Assembly (NCBI GenBank): GCA_016584305.1
Contig: JACEEZ010007147.1
Location: forward strand, 1 to 64,000
Reading direction: 5' to 3'
Length of the DNA: 64,000 bases
Origin: Chionoecetes opilio
Taxonomy: Eukaryota; Arthropoda; Malacostraca; Decapoda; Majidae
In this document: positions 1 to 11,164 of the stretch, in pieces
Layout: every line of letters starts with the position of its first letter
Numbering within the stretch: the first letter of the stretch is position 1
Translations under genes and position numbers: made by a program
Notes under the pieces: model-generated
The model's database searches: none
What the model was told of the DNA's origin: nothing
Seen by the model: the letters and a program-made list of their open reading frames with translations, nothing else

Positions 1-539
1 TTTTCCCATAACCTAATCCTACTTAATATCAAGAAACCGAACGTATTAGGTATATACACTGACGTCCTGTAGTACTTTTTCAAGATAGTATATACACTGA
101 ACCCTCGCTTTTACGGACCTTTAGATAACAAATATCGGCTTCAACACTTTTTCTGCCAGTCTGGTATATGCGTGCTTTTGCCGAATAAGTTCAGTATATG
201 CGTTGCACGGTTCTGATTGTTTTTAATTGCCCTGTATTCGTGTAGTATTTGTGATGGCTGCATGTATGTAAGTATACGAACTTTCGTCAGATGTAACGGA
301 CAAAGTTCACGATAAACAGAATTAGTCGGAAAATAGGGAACTTTCACCTCATATAACGACCACAATTTGTTATATGCGAAAAGTTCAGATCACTCGGATA
401 ATTATAACCTCGCATCCTTCCCCCACTTTTTCGTCAAAGCGAGGATTACTATTTACAAATCATTACAACCATTAATTATATCTTATAATTTTTAATCAAT
501 ATCAAAGCAAGTTTTGTCTGTTTGTCTGGTTACTGTCTG
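1..539. other. AT-rich flank, no gene seen
   Basis: No open frame here has a recognisable domain. The stretch is AT-rich, with a few scattered TATATGCG-like words and no clear repeat unit. The first bases of the next repeat begin near 540. Confidence 0.5.
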
Positions 540-2000
540 TATGTTGTCTGTCTGTTTTTTGTGTTTGTCGGCTATAGTTATATTCGCCCCCCGTGGGCGC
601 AATCACCTCATATGGCACATTTTGGAACCGGGTTGACCAGGGAAGGTCATAAGCCCACTTATGAGATGATCCCATCACTTTTTTTTTCCTTTTTTTTAGC
701 AGCTATTAGCGATAATTGTGAAAAAAAAAGTGGGTTGCGAGAATTGAGGAAACCTTTTATGTAGGGTGATGGGTAATGGGTGAGTGAATGGGTGGGGTGA
801 TGGGTAATGGGTGTGGGGGTGATGGGTGAGTGAATGGGTGGGGGGTGATGGGTTGGGGGTGATGGGTGATGGGTGAGGGAATAGGTGGGGGAGTGATGGG
901 TAATGGTTAAATATAAGCGAAAGTGTGTCTGTCTGTCTGTCTGTCTGTGTGGGGTGTGTGTGTGTGTGGTGTGGTTGTGTTGGTATAGGTTCCGCCCCTG
1001 TGGCGCAATCACCTCATATGAAAAATTTTTTAAAAGGGTTGACCAGGGGAAGGTTTTAAGCCCTTTTATGAGATGATCCGATCACTTTTTTTTTTTTAGC
1101 AGCCATTAGCGATAATTGTGAAAAAAAAGTGGTTGCGAGAATTGAGGAAACCTTGATGTAGGGTGATGGGTAATTGGGTGAGGAATGGGTGGGGTGATGG
1201 GTAATGGGTGTGGGGTGATGGGTGAGTGAATGGGGGGGTGATGGGTGGGGGTGATGGGTGATGGGGAGGGAATAGGTGGGGGGTGATGGGTAATGGTAAA
1301 TATAAGCGAAAGGTGTCGTTGTCGTCTGTCTGTGGTGTGTGTGGTGTGTGTGGTGTGGTTGTTTATAGGTTCCGCCCCCCGTGGCGCAATCACCTCATAT
1401 GAAACATTTTTGGAACCCGGGGTTGACCAGGGGAAGGTTTTAAGCCCAATTATGAGATGATCCGATCATTTTTTTTTTTTTTTTTAGCAGCCTTTTAAAG
1501 CGAAAATTTGTGAAAAAAAAGTGGGTTGCGGGGAATTGGGGAAAACCCTTGATGTAGGGTGATGGGTTAAGGGGTGAGTGAAGGGGGTGGGGTGATGGGT
1601 AATGGGTGTGGGGTGATGGGTGATTGAATGGGTGGGGGGGGTGATGGGTTGGGGGTGATGGGTGATGGGTGAGAGAATAGGGGGGGGGTGATGGGTAATG
1701 GGTGAGTGAATGGGTGTGTGGTGATGGTAATGTGGTGAGTGAATGGGGGGGGGGGTGATGGGTAATGGGGGGAGTGAATGGGTGGGGGGTGATGGGTAAT
1801 GGGTGAGTGAATGGGTGGGGGTAAACATACTTTTTCACATCCATGATTTCAGGAAAGTTAGAAGGGGCTATCTGGAGAGTCCGTGTTTGGTGGGCCGAAG
1901 GCCCCCCAAACACAGGTGGTGGGCCGAAGGCCCACACCAATAGCCCTCCGCAGGAGCTAGCCAAAAAGTCCGCCCGGAGGGCGGCTTTGGGGCTAGTGTC
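540..2000 (+). mobile_element. Minisatellite-cored element, three head-to-tail modules (HINE/pearl-like)
   Basis: Three similar modules follow one another (about 560-990, 990-1370 and 1370-1830). Each holds a TTAGCAGC...GCGATAATTGTGAAAAAAAAGTG-type block, a G-rich minisatellite, and in the first two modules a GTCTGTCTGTCT microsatellite. All share the TTCCGCCCC...GGCGCAATCACCTCATATG block and a GGGTTGACCAGGG block. The right end (1835-2000) carries GGGCCGAAGGCCC and CCGCCCGGAGGGCGG hairpins. An inverted copy lies at 31028-31815, sitting inside a satellite unit, which shows that the unit moves. A tandem core, a microsatellite and an end hairpin recall Helentron-associated or pearl-like non-autonomous elements, but that assignment is inference. 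Confidence 0.55.
752..1828. repeat. G-rich minisatellite GGGTGATGGGTAATGGGTG
   Basis: The repeats alternate TGATGGG, TAATGGG, TGAGTGAATGGG and TGGGG in three blocks (about 757-905, 1158-1295 and 1555-1820). Regular GGG runs with short loops could form G-quadruplexes on the plus strand. The minus-strand frames rich in Thr, His, Pro and Ser over this block are antisense reads of the repeat and not genes. Confidence 0.85.
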
Positions 2001-2172
2001 AACATAAAAATCAAGTACACAAAAAAATTGCCATTAATCCTTCTTTCATAAACATACTAATTTAACCAAGATATACAGAAATACCCCCAATATATATATA
2101 TATAAAAGATACATATATATATATATTTTAAAATTTTATATGGTAAATCTTAAGAACAAGGGCTCCACTCCC
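2001..2172. other. AT-rich spacer with a TA microsatellite
   Basis: A short TA-rich stretch (about 2090-2130) lies in otherwise featureless AT-rich DNA between the minisatellite element and the hairpin element. Confidence 0.6.
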
Positions 2173-2413
2173 TATCTTCTTCTTCTTATAGCCAACAAGC
2201 TTGGGAACATGGTGGAAAACCGGGGTTTTTGGGTGGGGGAGCACACACATAAGGAAAAACATGGCCCCACAGAAAAATCCATAAGCTGGGGAAATCTCCC
2301 TAGTTTATAGACTTTATCGGGGCCATATTTCCTTATGTGTGCGCTCCCCCACCCAAAAACTCCGGTTTCCACCATGTCCCAAGCTTGTTGGCTATAAGAA
2401 GAAGAAGATAGGA
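2173..2413. repeat. Inverted repeat / hairpin element
   Basis: The left arm (about 2173-2271) and the right arm (about 2319-2412) are near-perfect reverse complements. They share CTATCTTCTTCTTCTTATAG, CCAACAAGCTTGG, CACCATG, the GGGTGGGGGAGC block and CCTTATGTGTG. The loop is about 50 bases. The structure fits a small fold-back MITE. Similar words (CCCCCA...CAAGCTTG) recur in the hairpin at 63.1-63.7 kb. Confidence 0.8.
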
Positions 2414-2439
2414 GGTTGAGCCTTTATTCTAAAGAAGAC

Positions 2440-2545
2440 AAAACTCTACAGACTAACCTAGACCCCCCTCTCGACCCCATCGGGCTGTCCCACTAACCTA
2501 ACCAAACCTGACCTGACCTGACCTAACCTAACCCTACTGGACTTA
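2440..2545. repeat. CCTAA/CCTGA short-repeat tract
   Basis: Several CCTAACC and CCTGACC pentamers occur in a row, including a short CTGACCTGACCTGACC run. They resemble the arthropod TTAGG telomere repeat. The tract is short and interrupted, so it may be an interstitial relic or chance. Similar loose tracts occur near 55570-55670 and 63290-63425. Confidence 0.4.
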
Positions 2546-2654
2546 ATTTTTCTCAAGAACCTGAAATTTAATATGGGGCCATGTAGGTCAAAGTAAGGAT
2601 CGGCACTCATTAAAATCTAAACAGATGTGTTAAGGACAGTAAGTATAACACATA

Positions 2655-3565
2655 GAGCCAACATTTGGGTCAGCTTACCCTGGGAGCCCTTGTTTTAAGA
2701 TTCCCCCAACGCAATGCCAGTCATTCCACAACAGCACCTCTACCTACACATTAAATTGTTCAGTCCGTCAACAGTAAAGTATGCATCTTAAGACATCTTG
2801 CAAGTTTGTGGGGAATTCGGATGAGGGAAGGTTTATGGTACCTCTCCCTCGGCGAGAGTTCCCAAACCCTTTTCATTTTCAACAAGGTGAGAGAGAAACA
2901 AGAACCAAAATTGGAGCATAATGAATCAGGAAAAAAGTTTTCCGGTTGTTTTGATAGCATAATTGTAAAATTAGAAAAAAAAACGTCGGTTAATGTAAAA
3001 GACTCGAGAAAGTTATTTACCAGAACGTTCTCCATCACCATGTCTTTCCCTTTTAGCTCTATATGTGGTCCGAAAGTTAAGCCCGTGCTACAAATGTAAA
3101 AATAGCTAATTTTGCCATATATCAGCGAAATTCAGCAAAAAAATTTGCTGTCGCAGCAGGGACTATTTTCCCGGCGATAAGACAGATCATTCTTTCACCA
3201 GTTTAAAATTTTTTTGGTGTTATTAAACCCTTTTATATTCTTTTTCGGGTCTTAAGGTAGTCCATGCTTTGAAGTAATCATGTGTTTTACTTGTGTCCTG
3301 TTATCTGTAATTAAGATTTAAGACGATACTCACTCTGAGAATCTCTGCCCTCCCCGCCCATATTTGTGGTTATGCCTCTGACGTCAGGGCAAACAAGCGG
3401 TTAAGAAGCCGTGGTAAGCGAGCCTGGTCTCGTTCTTATTGCTTCCTTACGGCTTGACCAGCTGGGGCCAATCGTAAAAGCCGGCTTCTAAAAGTGCTCG
3501 CCATAAAAGAAAACGCAAGCTGCAGAAGCCGCCTTACTTACGGCTTCTCACCAAAATTCGCCTAT
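2655..3565. repeat. Dispersed repeat, copy 1
   Basis: This block matches 5440-6240 in the same orientation. Shared landmarks are GGTTTATGGTAC, GAACCAAAATTGGAGCATAA, a CATCACCATGTC block, CAGCGAAATTCA and an AAGAAGCCG/CGGCTTCTTA palindromic block. Its first part (2655-2815, TAGAGCCAACATTTGGGTCAG onward) also matches 3575-3760. Copies differ by many small indels. No coding frame is conserved. Confidence 0.7.
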
Positions 3566-3569
3566 AGAG

Positions 3570-3765
3570 CCAAACATTTTGGGTCAGCTTACCTGGAGCC
3601 CTTGTTCTTAAGATTTCCCTTAACGCAATGATAGTCATTTCCATCAAACCTATCAGAAAACCTCTTACCTACACATAATATGTCATGTCCGTAACAGTAA
3701 GGTCATGCATACTTAAGATATCTTGCAAGTTTTTTGGTGGGAATTCGGAGATACACTGTTAGCAG
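3570..3765. repeat. Dispersed repeat, partial copy
   Basis: This is a second copy of the AGAGCCAA..TTGGGTCAGCTTACC to GGGAATTCGG segment found at 2655-2815, in direct orientation about 915 bases downstream. Confidence 0.7.
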
Positions 3766-4037
3766 TTACATCAACTTCTCGCCAGGTGGCATATGTCGTC
3801 TCAAAAATATGTGGACAACTTTAAAATCTATCATACAAGAACATGTTTCTTATACATTTAACCAGTGCTTTTTCTCTTTCTTTTTCTGTATGTTTGGTAA
3901 TATATATATATAATATTTGAATTAAATGAATAAGCCGACATATCTACTGCAGTTACGCGCTCGTTACCATAAACAACCAAACCACATGTTTTCCTTCTTA
4001 AAATTAGGTTAGCCAAGTTGTGTCATATGTCGACATA
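3766..4037. other. AT-rich spacer
   Basis: No gene seen. A short TA run lies near 3900-3912. Confidence 0.5.
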
Positions 4038-4135
4038 CTTCTCTCTCTCTCTCTCTCTCCTCTCTCTATCTCTCTCCTCTCTCTCTCTCTTCTCTCTTCT
4101 CTCTCTCTCTATCTCTCTCTCTCTATCTCCTCTCT

Positions 4136-4174
<39 letters not shown>

Positions 4175-4175
4175 A
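4038..4175. repeat. CT microsatellite
   Basis: An almost uninterrupted CT/CTCTCC tract of about 135 bases. Ser/Leu-rich frames across it are repeat artefacts. Confidence 0.95.
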
Positions 4176-4214
4176 TCTTAAGTATACACTGGTACTGTTA
4201 GGAGATTAAAATCT

Positions 4215-4270
4215 GAATGAAATGAAATGAAATGAAATAAATTAAAATTAAATTAAATTAACTGATAATT
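4215..4270. repeat. AAATG/AAATTA short repeat
   Basis: A GAAAT pentamer run grades into AAATTAAATT units just before the GA tract. Confidence 0.6.
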
Positions 4271-4294
4271 AAACTAAAATATTGTTAATATGGT

Positions 4295-4297
<3 letters not shown>

Positions 4298-4329
<32 letters not shown>

Positions 4330-4575
4330 GAGCGAGAAGAAGAGAGAGAGAGACGAGATGAGAGAGAGAGATGAGAGAGAGAGGCGGATGAGAGAGAGAG
4401 AGAGAGAAGAGAAGAGAGCAGAGGAGGAGAGAGGAGAGAGAGAGGAGAGAGAGAGAGAGATTATTAATATGTGAAATGTAAGGAAGGAAAGGAAGGGAGG
4501 AGAGAAGGAGGGAGGAAGGAAGGGAAGGAGGGGGAGAGGGATCGGTAAACGGCTCTCCTCCTCCTCCTCTTCCTC
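4298..4575. repeat. GA-rich microsatellite block 1
   Basis: A GA tract with GGA and AAGG interruptions runs to about 4530 and is followed by a CTCCTCC run. It has the opposite base composition from the CT tract at 4038-4175, so the two could pair as an imperfect inverted repeat. Confidence 0.9.
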
Positions 4576-4639
4576 CCCTCATCTCCTCCTAATACGATTT
4601 CTATTGTAAATCTAAGAAATACTACTATTACTTACTCAT

Positions 4640-4895
4640 CATTGGAGAGAGAGGGATAGGGGAGCGAGAGGAGAGAGGGAGAGAGAGGAGGTTGATAGCG
4701 AGAGAGGAGACGAGGAGATAGAGAGGAGAGGAGAGAGACTGCGAGAGGAGAGAGAGAGAAGAGAGGATTGAAGGGGAGACGAGAGAGAGAGGGGGAGAGA
4801 GAGGGGGAGGAGAGAGAGAGGAGACGAGTAATGACAGGGGGGAGAGAGAGAGACGGGAGAGAGATGAGAGAGAGAGGAGAGAGAGGAGTGGTCCA
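4640..4895. repeat. GA-rich microsatellite block 2
   Basis: A GAGAGG-rich tract of about 255 bases. Frames rich in Leu, Ser and Pro on the minus strand are artefacts of the repeat. Confidence 0.9.
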
Positions 4896-5435
4896 GTTAA
4901 CACACAAACACAAGGCATCGGACTTCTAATGTTTACGGCCAGCCGGCCCAGCCGTGACATGCGGACATCGTGCGCCTGGCAGGCGTTGAAAGGATGCGGC
5001 ATATGATTGCCATGAACCCGCAGCCTTTATAATCGTATGCCATTATTTCAATAGTTCCAGACAATGACATTGTGTTTCCTTTCAGGAGGTTGGCTCAATA
5101 TAGTCCCTATTTACCATCTCATTGGATGACTGTAAGAAACTGATGTTTTAAATTGTAAACAGGCCTCACTATTGGTATTTGTAAATGTCCTTATATTTTT
5201 TTAAGTTTGCACACAACGATGAAATTCTTTATAATATTAGAGTATTGCATATTATGATATACCTTGGATAACTAAAAAACTTCTTGAAGTACAGCATAGC
5301 TGATAAACAAAACAATAAAAATGCCAACTGATTACTTAAAGTTCCTGGTTCCCATTTCTGAAAGACGACACTATGGCCACCTGGCGAGAAGTGAGGTGAA
5401 ATGCATAACAGTGATACCGCGGAATCTGATTGACT
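4896..5435. other. Spacer without gene
   Basis: Mixed-composition DNA with no recognised domain, RNA or repeat apart from isolated matches to neighbouring repeats. Confidence 0.5.
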
Positions 5436-6242
5436 GGTGAAGGTTTATGGTACTATCTCGTCCCCGTCCGCGCCCGAGAGTTCAACATTTTAAGTTCGCA
5501 ACAAGTTGTGAGAGATCTCTAAGAACCAAAATTGGAGCATAATGAATCAGCGGGGAACACACGTTTCCGGTCTTTTTTTTATAGCATAAAGTAAGTAAAA
5601 TAAAAAAAACACACACCCCCCGTCTCTGTGTTAATGTTAAAAGACTCGAGAAAATTATTTCACCCGACGACGTTCTCCTATCACCATGTCATTCCATTTT
5701 AGCTCTATTAGTTTGTGGTCCGAAACGGTTAAGCCCTGCTACTAAATGTACAAATCATGCTGTGCATATCATCAGCGAAATTCAAGTCAAAAAACTTTGC
5801 TGTCGCAGGCTAGGGGACTATTGTCCGGCTGATAAGACATGAATCATTCTTTCACCGGTTTAAAGTTTTCCTGTCGTGTCATTAACCTTGTATATTCTGT
5901 TCGTGGTCTTAAGGTATGGTCCATGCTTCTGAATGTACATCTATGTGTTTACTTGTGTCCTGTTATCTGTAATTACAGTATTCTAAGACGATACTCACGT
6001 AATCAGAATCTCTGCCCCCCCGCCATTATGTTGTTATCTCTGACGTTCACGGTAACAAGCGTAAGAAGCCGTGGTAAAGCGACCCTGGCTCCGCTTCTTA
6101 TGGCTTCTTACGGCTGGGACCAGCTGGGCCACTACATAAGACGCCGGCTTCTTAAAAAGTGCCTCCGCCATAACAGAAAACGCAAGCGCAAGAAGAAGCC
6201 GGCTTCTTACGGCTTCTTCACCAAAAATTCCGCCGTCTAACC
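5436..6242. repeat. Dispersed repeat, copy 2
   Basis: Direct copy of the 2820-3560 block (GGTTTATGGTAC to the CGGCTTCTTC end). The AAGAAGCCG words form local inverted repeats (about 6060-6215). Confidence 0.7.
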
Positions 6243-6349
6243 AGCTAACCACCACCGGCGGGCGTAAGTAGGCATTAGAGCGGCGTAACGGCGGCCACCA
6301 GCGGCAACTTTGCCTCCGAGGCCCTCCGTAGTGCCTTGGTGTATTTTCA

Positions 6350-6978
6350 GAGAGGACAATTTATTATCTGAAATCAATGTACAGAATTTGAAAATGTATT
6401 CCTTTTATGTGTAAACATCTAAAGCAACAGTTTATATGAGATATTTATGTAGTATTACATCAGTGGTGAATAACCAGCGGCTACTTGACGTAAGGACCTC
6501 CGGTACAGCAGGCCCGCTGCGGTGTATATTTTGAAAAGTGCACAAGAAGAAGTATTAAGTTCTGCAGCATGTTCCCCTTCATAAACATGAATTATGTTGG
6601 AAAGTTTCATCAGAGGGTGTTTTGGGGTCAATAATGTATGATGATTCAGCAGTAAACTACCGCCCGCATCATGTGCTGCGGGAAGCAAGGCAAGGGACAT
6701 CAACAGGGGACCAAAGAGGAGCTCCCTGTTGATGGAAAAACTTCAAACTGTAATGTTTAGAAGGGGAACATGCCGCCAGAACTTAATATTTTCTTGTGCA
6801 CTTCAAATATCCACGCAGCGGCCTGCTGGTACGGAAGGTCTTACGTCAAGTAGCCGCTGGTATCACCACTGATGTAATAACTACATCAATATCACATATA
6901 AAATGTTGCTCTAGAATGTTGTACAAAATAAAAGGAAGATATTTTTCAAATATGGTCATTGATTACAGATAATCACAT
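6350..6978. mobile_element. Fold-back MITE-like palindrome, about 0.6 kb
   Basis: The left arm (about 6352-6590) and right arm (about 6755-6976) are reverse complements with small indels. Landmarks are TTATTATCTGAAATCAATG against its complement near 6958-6975, CATCAGTGGTGAATAACCAGCGG against CCGCTGGTATCACCACTGATG, and GTGCACAAGAA against TTCTTGTGCAC. The loop (about 6595-6750) is unique. There is no coding capacity, so this fits a non-autonomous element. The target duplication could not be read with confidence. Confidence 0.75.
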
Positions 6979-7889
6979 TTCGTGAGCCTGTGAGGAAAGT
7001 GGAAACCATTGTTATGAGGCGATGGGCCTGCTTGGCGGTTTGAAACTTGAATGCTCGCGCAGCTCATGGCAAGGCCGCTCCACCGCGACGTTTTGAGGTC
7101 AATACGCCTTTATTATAAAGTTTATTGTGGTTGCTTTGGCATAGGTGGGTATGGAGGTTGATAGTGGTGTGGTGAGGTTGTGGAGGATGGCGGGGTTGTG
7201 TGAGAGGCGGGAGAGGTGATAGTTATAAGATTTCGGGCTGGCGGAGGTAAGGGAAGATGGAATACGGATTAACAGTAATATGATGTTGCTTTGGTGTACC
7301 TTATTTTATCCAGAACAAAGCTGGCAGTACACATCATAACACAGCTGAAGATTAACGGCAGTAACCTCCGGAGTCCCGGGTAAAGCATGGCGGACTGTAT
7401 TCTGCTTGTAAAATGTCTAAGATCTGCGGTGGTGAGTTTTAGTTTAGGGGTTTAGTTTAGGTTATTTTAGTTTATAATTAGCGAGATGCTCATTTCAGAA
7501 AGGTCTATAGGGAGTTTCGTACAACAAGTTGTTTCGTACCCAGGTTTTGTTAGTTTTTTCATACATAATGTGAATTTTTTCGTACCATACCTGGTGTCGT
7601 TCCGTATCTTCTAGTTAATTCATGTTCAACTCTGAGCTGAGTGGTACGAAAACGACTATGGTTTCATATAGACTAGAAAACAAACTTTTTGATGTACAAA
7701 AACAACTAGGTACGAAACTGAATGTGCACCTTTCAGAATTACAGTTGATTATATATTTTTTTCCAAATTTTTTTTTCAGCTCCACTACCTATACCCAGAA
7801 AACCTGTCATCACCACCACCATACCATACCACCACTCGCACTATGGAGGAGGAGGATTCAAGCCCACAATGTGATGAGTGTGTTGCAGT
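6979..7889. other. Spacer with short TTCGTAC repeats
   Basis: No recognised gene. A cluster of TTCGTAC/GTACGAA words (about 7515-7710) forms weak inverted repeats, and short CACCAC runs lie near 7805-7835. Confidence 0.5.
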
Positions 7890-9950
7890 CGGTAACCGGA
7901 TGTTCGCCCCAAATGGACGTTTTCGCCCCAGCCTAATCGCGGACGTTTCGGCCCCACATTAGCTACGTTTCGCCACACACTAGCGGACGGTTTCGCCCCC
8001 ATTCGTGGACTTCGCCCCACTGCGGGACGTTTCGCCCCTGGATTCGCCAAGGGAAAGTACTATTACTATTTCAAAACTGTTCATCAAATGACTACAAATA
8101 TCAGAAATATTGATCCCTGTATTGATCATTTGTTTTCGCCCCTCCTAAATCGCGGACGTTTCGCCCACATTAGGCGGACGTTCGCCCACACTAGCGATCG
8201 TTAACCCGCCCCCATTCGTGGACGTTTCGCCCAGTTGCGGACGTTTCGCCCCCCGGATTTCGCCCCACGGAAATTACTATACTATTTCAAAACTGTTCCT
8301 CAAATGACTACAAAATCATCAGAAATATGGATCCCTGTATGATCCATTGTTTACGCACAAAATGATGGACGAAATGCTGTTATCTGACGGTTCTTAAAGG
8401 GACAGTGTACTGAATTCGTACTAGAGTCGGCCGGAATCTATGAATGGACTGCCACTCATAGAGGGCTTTTGCTAACTACATCGTCAACTTTCATAACATC
8501 GGCTAAGAAATAAAAAAAGTCCTTCAGAAACTTCCATTAAAATGTATGGGATTGGAGAGTCATTTTGTATATCTAAATCCTAGAAAATGTTTTAAAAAAT
8601 GGACGTTCCTGAAGGAATTTTTTATTTCTCATCTGGATTTTTATGAAAATATGACGCCTATAGTTAGTTATTGGTTAGAAACAAAGGGTGTCAAAATTTG
8701 GAGAGATTTGAAGAAGAAAATATGGAAATATCGTAGAAGAAGAAAAAATCGACTACACGCAAAATCCTGTTTTGACTATAGTACGAAATTCGAACGTACC
8801 TTAAAGTTCCTTTAAGACCGGTCGATAACAGGCATTTCTTCATCATTTTGTGCGTAAAACAAATCGCTTAATTATTTCTGATGATTTTTGTAGTCATTTG
8901 ATGAAAACAGTTTTGAAACAGTATTAGTATATTTCCGTGGGGCGAATCCGGGGGGCGAAAACTGTTCCGCGAGTGGGGCGAAAAACGGCCGAAATGGGGG
9001 GGCGAAAAACGTCCCGCAAATGGCGGGCGGAAACGTCCGTTTAAAGTGGGGCGAAAAACTGTCCGCGATTGGGCGGGGTGCGACGAATCATCCATGGGGC
9101 GAAATTCGCAAAGATATAATAAGATCACGGATCATGTTTTGCATTATATATTTGGGGAGTCATAGGTAATAGGAATTTTAAGGTCAATCATCTCAAAAGT
9201 GAGAATCACTGGCAAGTTTGCGGGTTCGTCACGTTTTCATGCACAAAATCACTTTTCATCGTGTGGACAAATAATTATTAGAGCCGTTACCCGGGTCACG
9301 CTAGGACCACACCTTATTTTAATACAGACTTTTTCTTTCAGTGAAGTAGCTTTGATACCTACGCCAAATTCACAACATTCCTGGCAGGTAAATCCTCGCA
9401 CTATTTCAAAACTATCTTTCTTGGATCAAGCACGAGCAAAGCCGATCAGATTTCGAGCATGTATAAAATCGATCAGTATTTCTGAATGATTTGTAGTCAT
9501 TTGACGAACAGTTTGGAAACAGTATAGTAATTTCCGTGGGCGAATCGGGGGGCGAACGTCCGCGAGTGGGGCGAAAACACGCCACGAATGGGGGCGAAAC
9601 GTTCACAAAAAAATAGTGTGGGGCGGAAAAAGGTCTGCTACTGTGGGGCAAAAACGGTTCCGCGATTAGGAGGGGCGAAAAAAATGGATCAATACAGGGA
9701 TCAATATTTCTGAGATTGTGTAGTCATTGATGAACAATTTGAAAATAGTATAGTAATCCGGGGGGGCGAATCCGGGGGGCGAAAGAACGTCCGCGGAGTG
9801 GGGCGAAAAAGTCACGAAATGGGGGCGAAAACGTCACGCTAGGGGGGGCAAAACGTCAGCTAATGTGTGGGGCGAAACTTCCGCGATTTGGGCGGGGGCG
9901 AAACATCCATGGGGCGCGAACGAAACGTCCGGGCATTCTGCACATAAGTG
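7890..9950. mobile_element. 2-kb fold-back element built of GCGGACGTTTCGCCCC units
   Basis: Plus-oriented blocks of GCGGACGTTTCGCCCC-type units (about 7895-8040 and 8145-8270) are mirrored by minus-oriented GGGGCGAAACGTCCGC blocks (about 8935-9105, 9535-9690 and 9755-9945). Between unit blocks lies a shared AT-rich spacer (ACTATTTCAAAACTGTTC, CAAATGACTACAAA, ATTGATCCCTGTATTGATC), also inverted across the centre. The inner arms continue to about 8346-8435 and 8770-8860 (ACGCACAAAATGATG..., AGTAC..). The core at 8436-8770 is unique and AT-rich. The outer ends mirror one another (GGATGTTCGCCCC and the GGGGCG..CGTCC end). This architecture fits a fold-back transposon; no transposase is present. 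Confidence 0.75.
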
Positions 9951-10304
9951 CGGAAAGTGGTCAAGTTAGAGGTGGTGGAACGGAGTTGGATCTGAATGGA
10001 GGTATTGAGATTGGATCACATTGGATGTGATAAATATTACTGAAGCTGTGTACGAGTTCATGGGGAGAACGCACAGCAGGGAAACAAACTGAGTTACAAA
10101 CTACAGTCTTTGTCAATATGGGGAAGATGTCAAGCTACATAATCAGCATTCAAAGAAATCAGGAACAACAGAAAAAAATGATCAGGTAAACATCAAGTTT
10201 TTGGAACAGACAGTGAACGAGATGAGAGCTATATGGGTTAAAAAGGAGGCCAAGGAGAAAGAAGTTGGGATGACCGACTGGGTACATCAGTCCATTTAAT
10301 AAAA
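9951..10304. other. Spacer with a short unassigned plus-strand frame
   Basis: From about 10100 to 10300 a plus frame rich in Glu and Lys (KFLEQTVNEMRAIWVKKEAK) ends at a TAA. It has a coding feel, but no family was recognised and no splice sites were verified. Confidence 0.35.
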
Positions 10305-10589
10305 CCCACTAGCGATGCTACCATTTTCTAATTTCCAGAATGTATAATTTCTACATTCTAAGATCTGTACCTAAAACGTTATTCACTAAAATATTTGATG
10401 ACGGTCGTTAGTTACTGAGTTCTGAGGTGTTCCTCTAAAGGAACACCATGGAGGTCGCTTTTTAGCCTCACATTAGGTCTATGATATTTCTCTTATTTAT
10501 ATCGTTTTTCATGAGTCAAGGGTAACAAAACAAAGTAAGGTAAATTAAAAGGGTACTATATGTCATTACATTAAGAAATTATATCAACT

Positions 10590-11155
<566 letters not shown>

Positions 11156-11164
11156 CCTTATCTT

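Noticed and set aside
659..1964. Long minus-strand frames rich in Thr, His, Pro and Ser
   Set aside because: They are antisense reads of the G-rich minisatellite, with no domain and period-driven composition.
2440..2545. Telomere or telomeric fusion site
   Set aside because: CCTAA units are too few and interrupted to call more than a short-repeat tract.
4018..5002. Ser/Leu- and Pro-rich frames on both strands
   Set aside because: Translations of CT and GA microsatellites.
8546..8815. Lys-rich plus frame of 89 residues in the core of the fold-back element
   Set aside because: AT-rich sequence with no family match; the surrounding element is otherwise non-coding.
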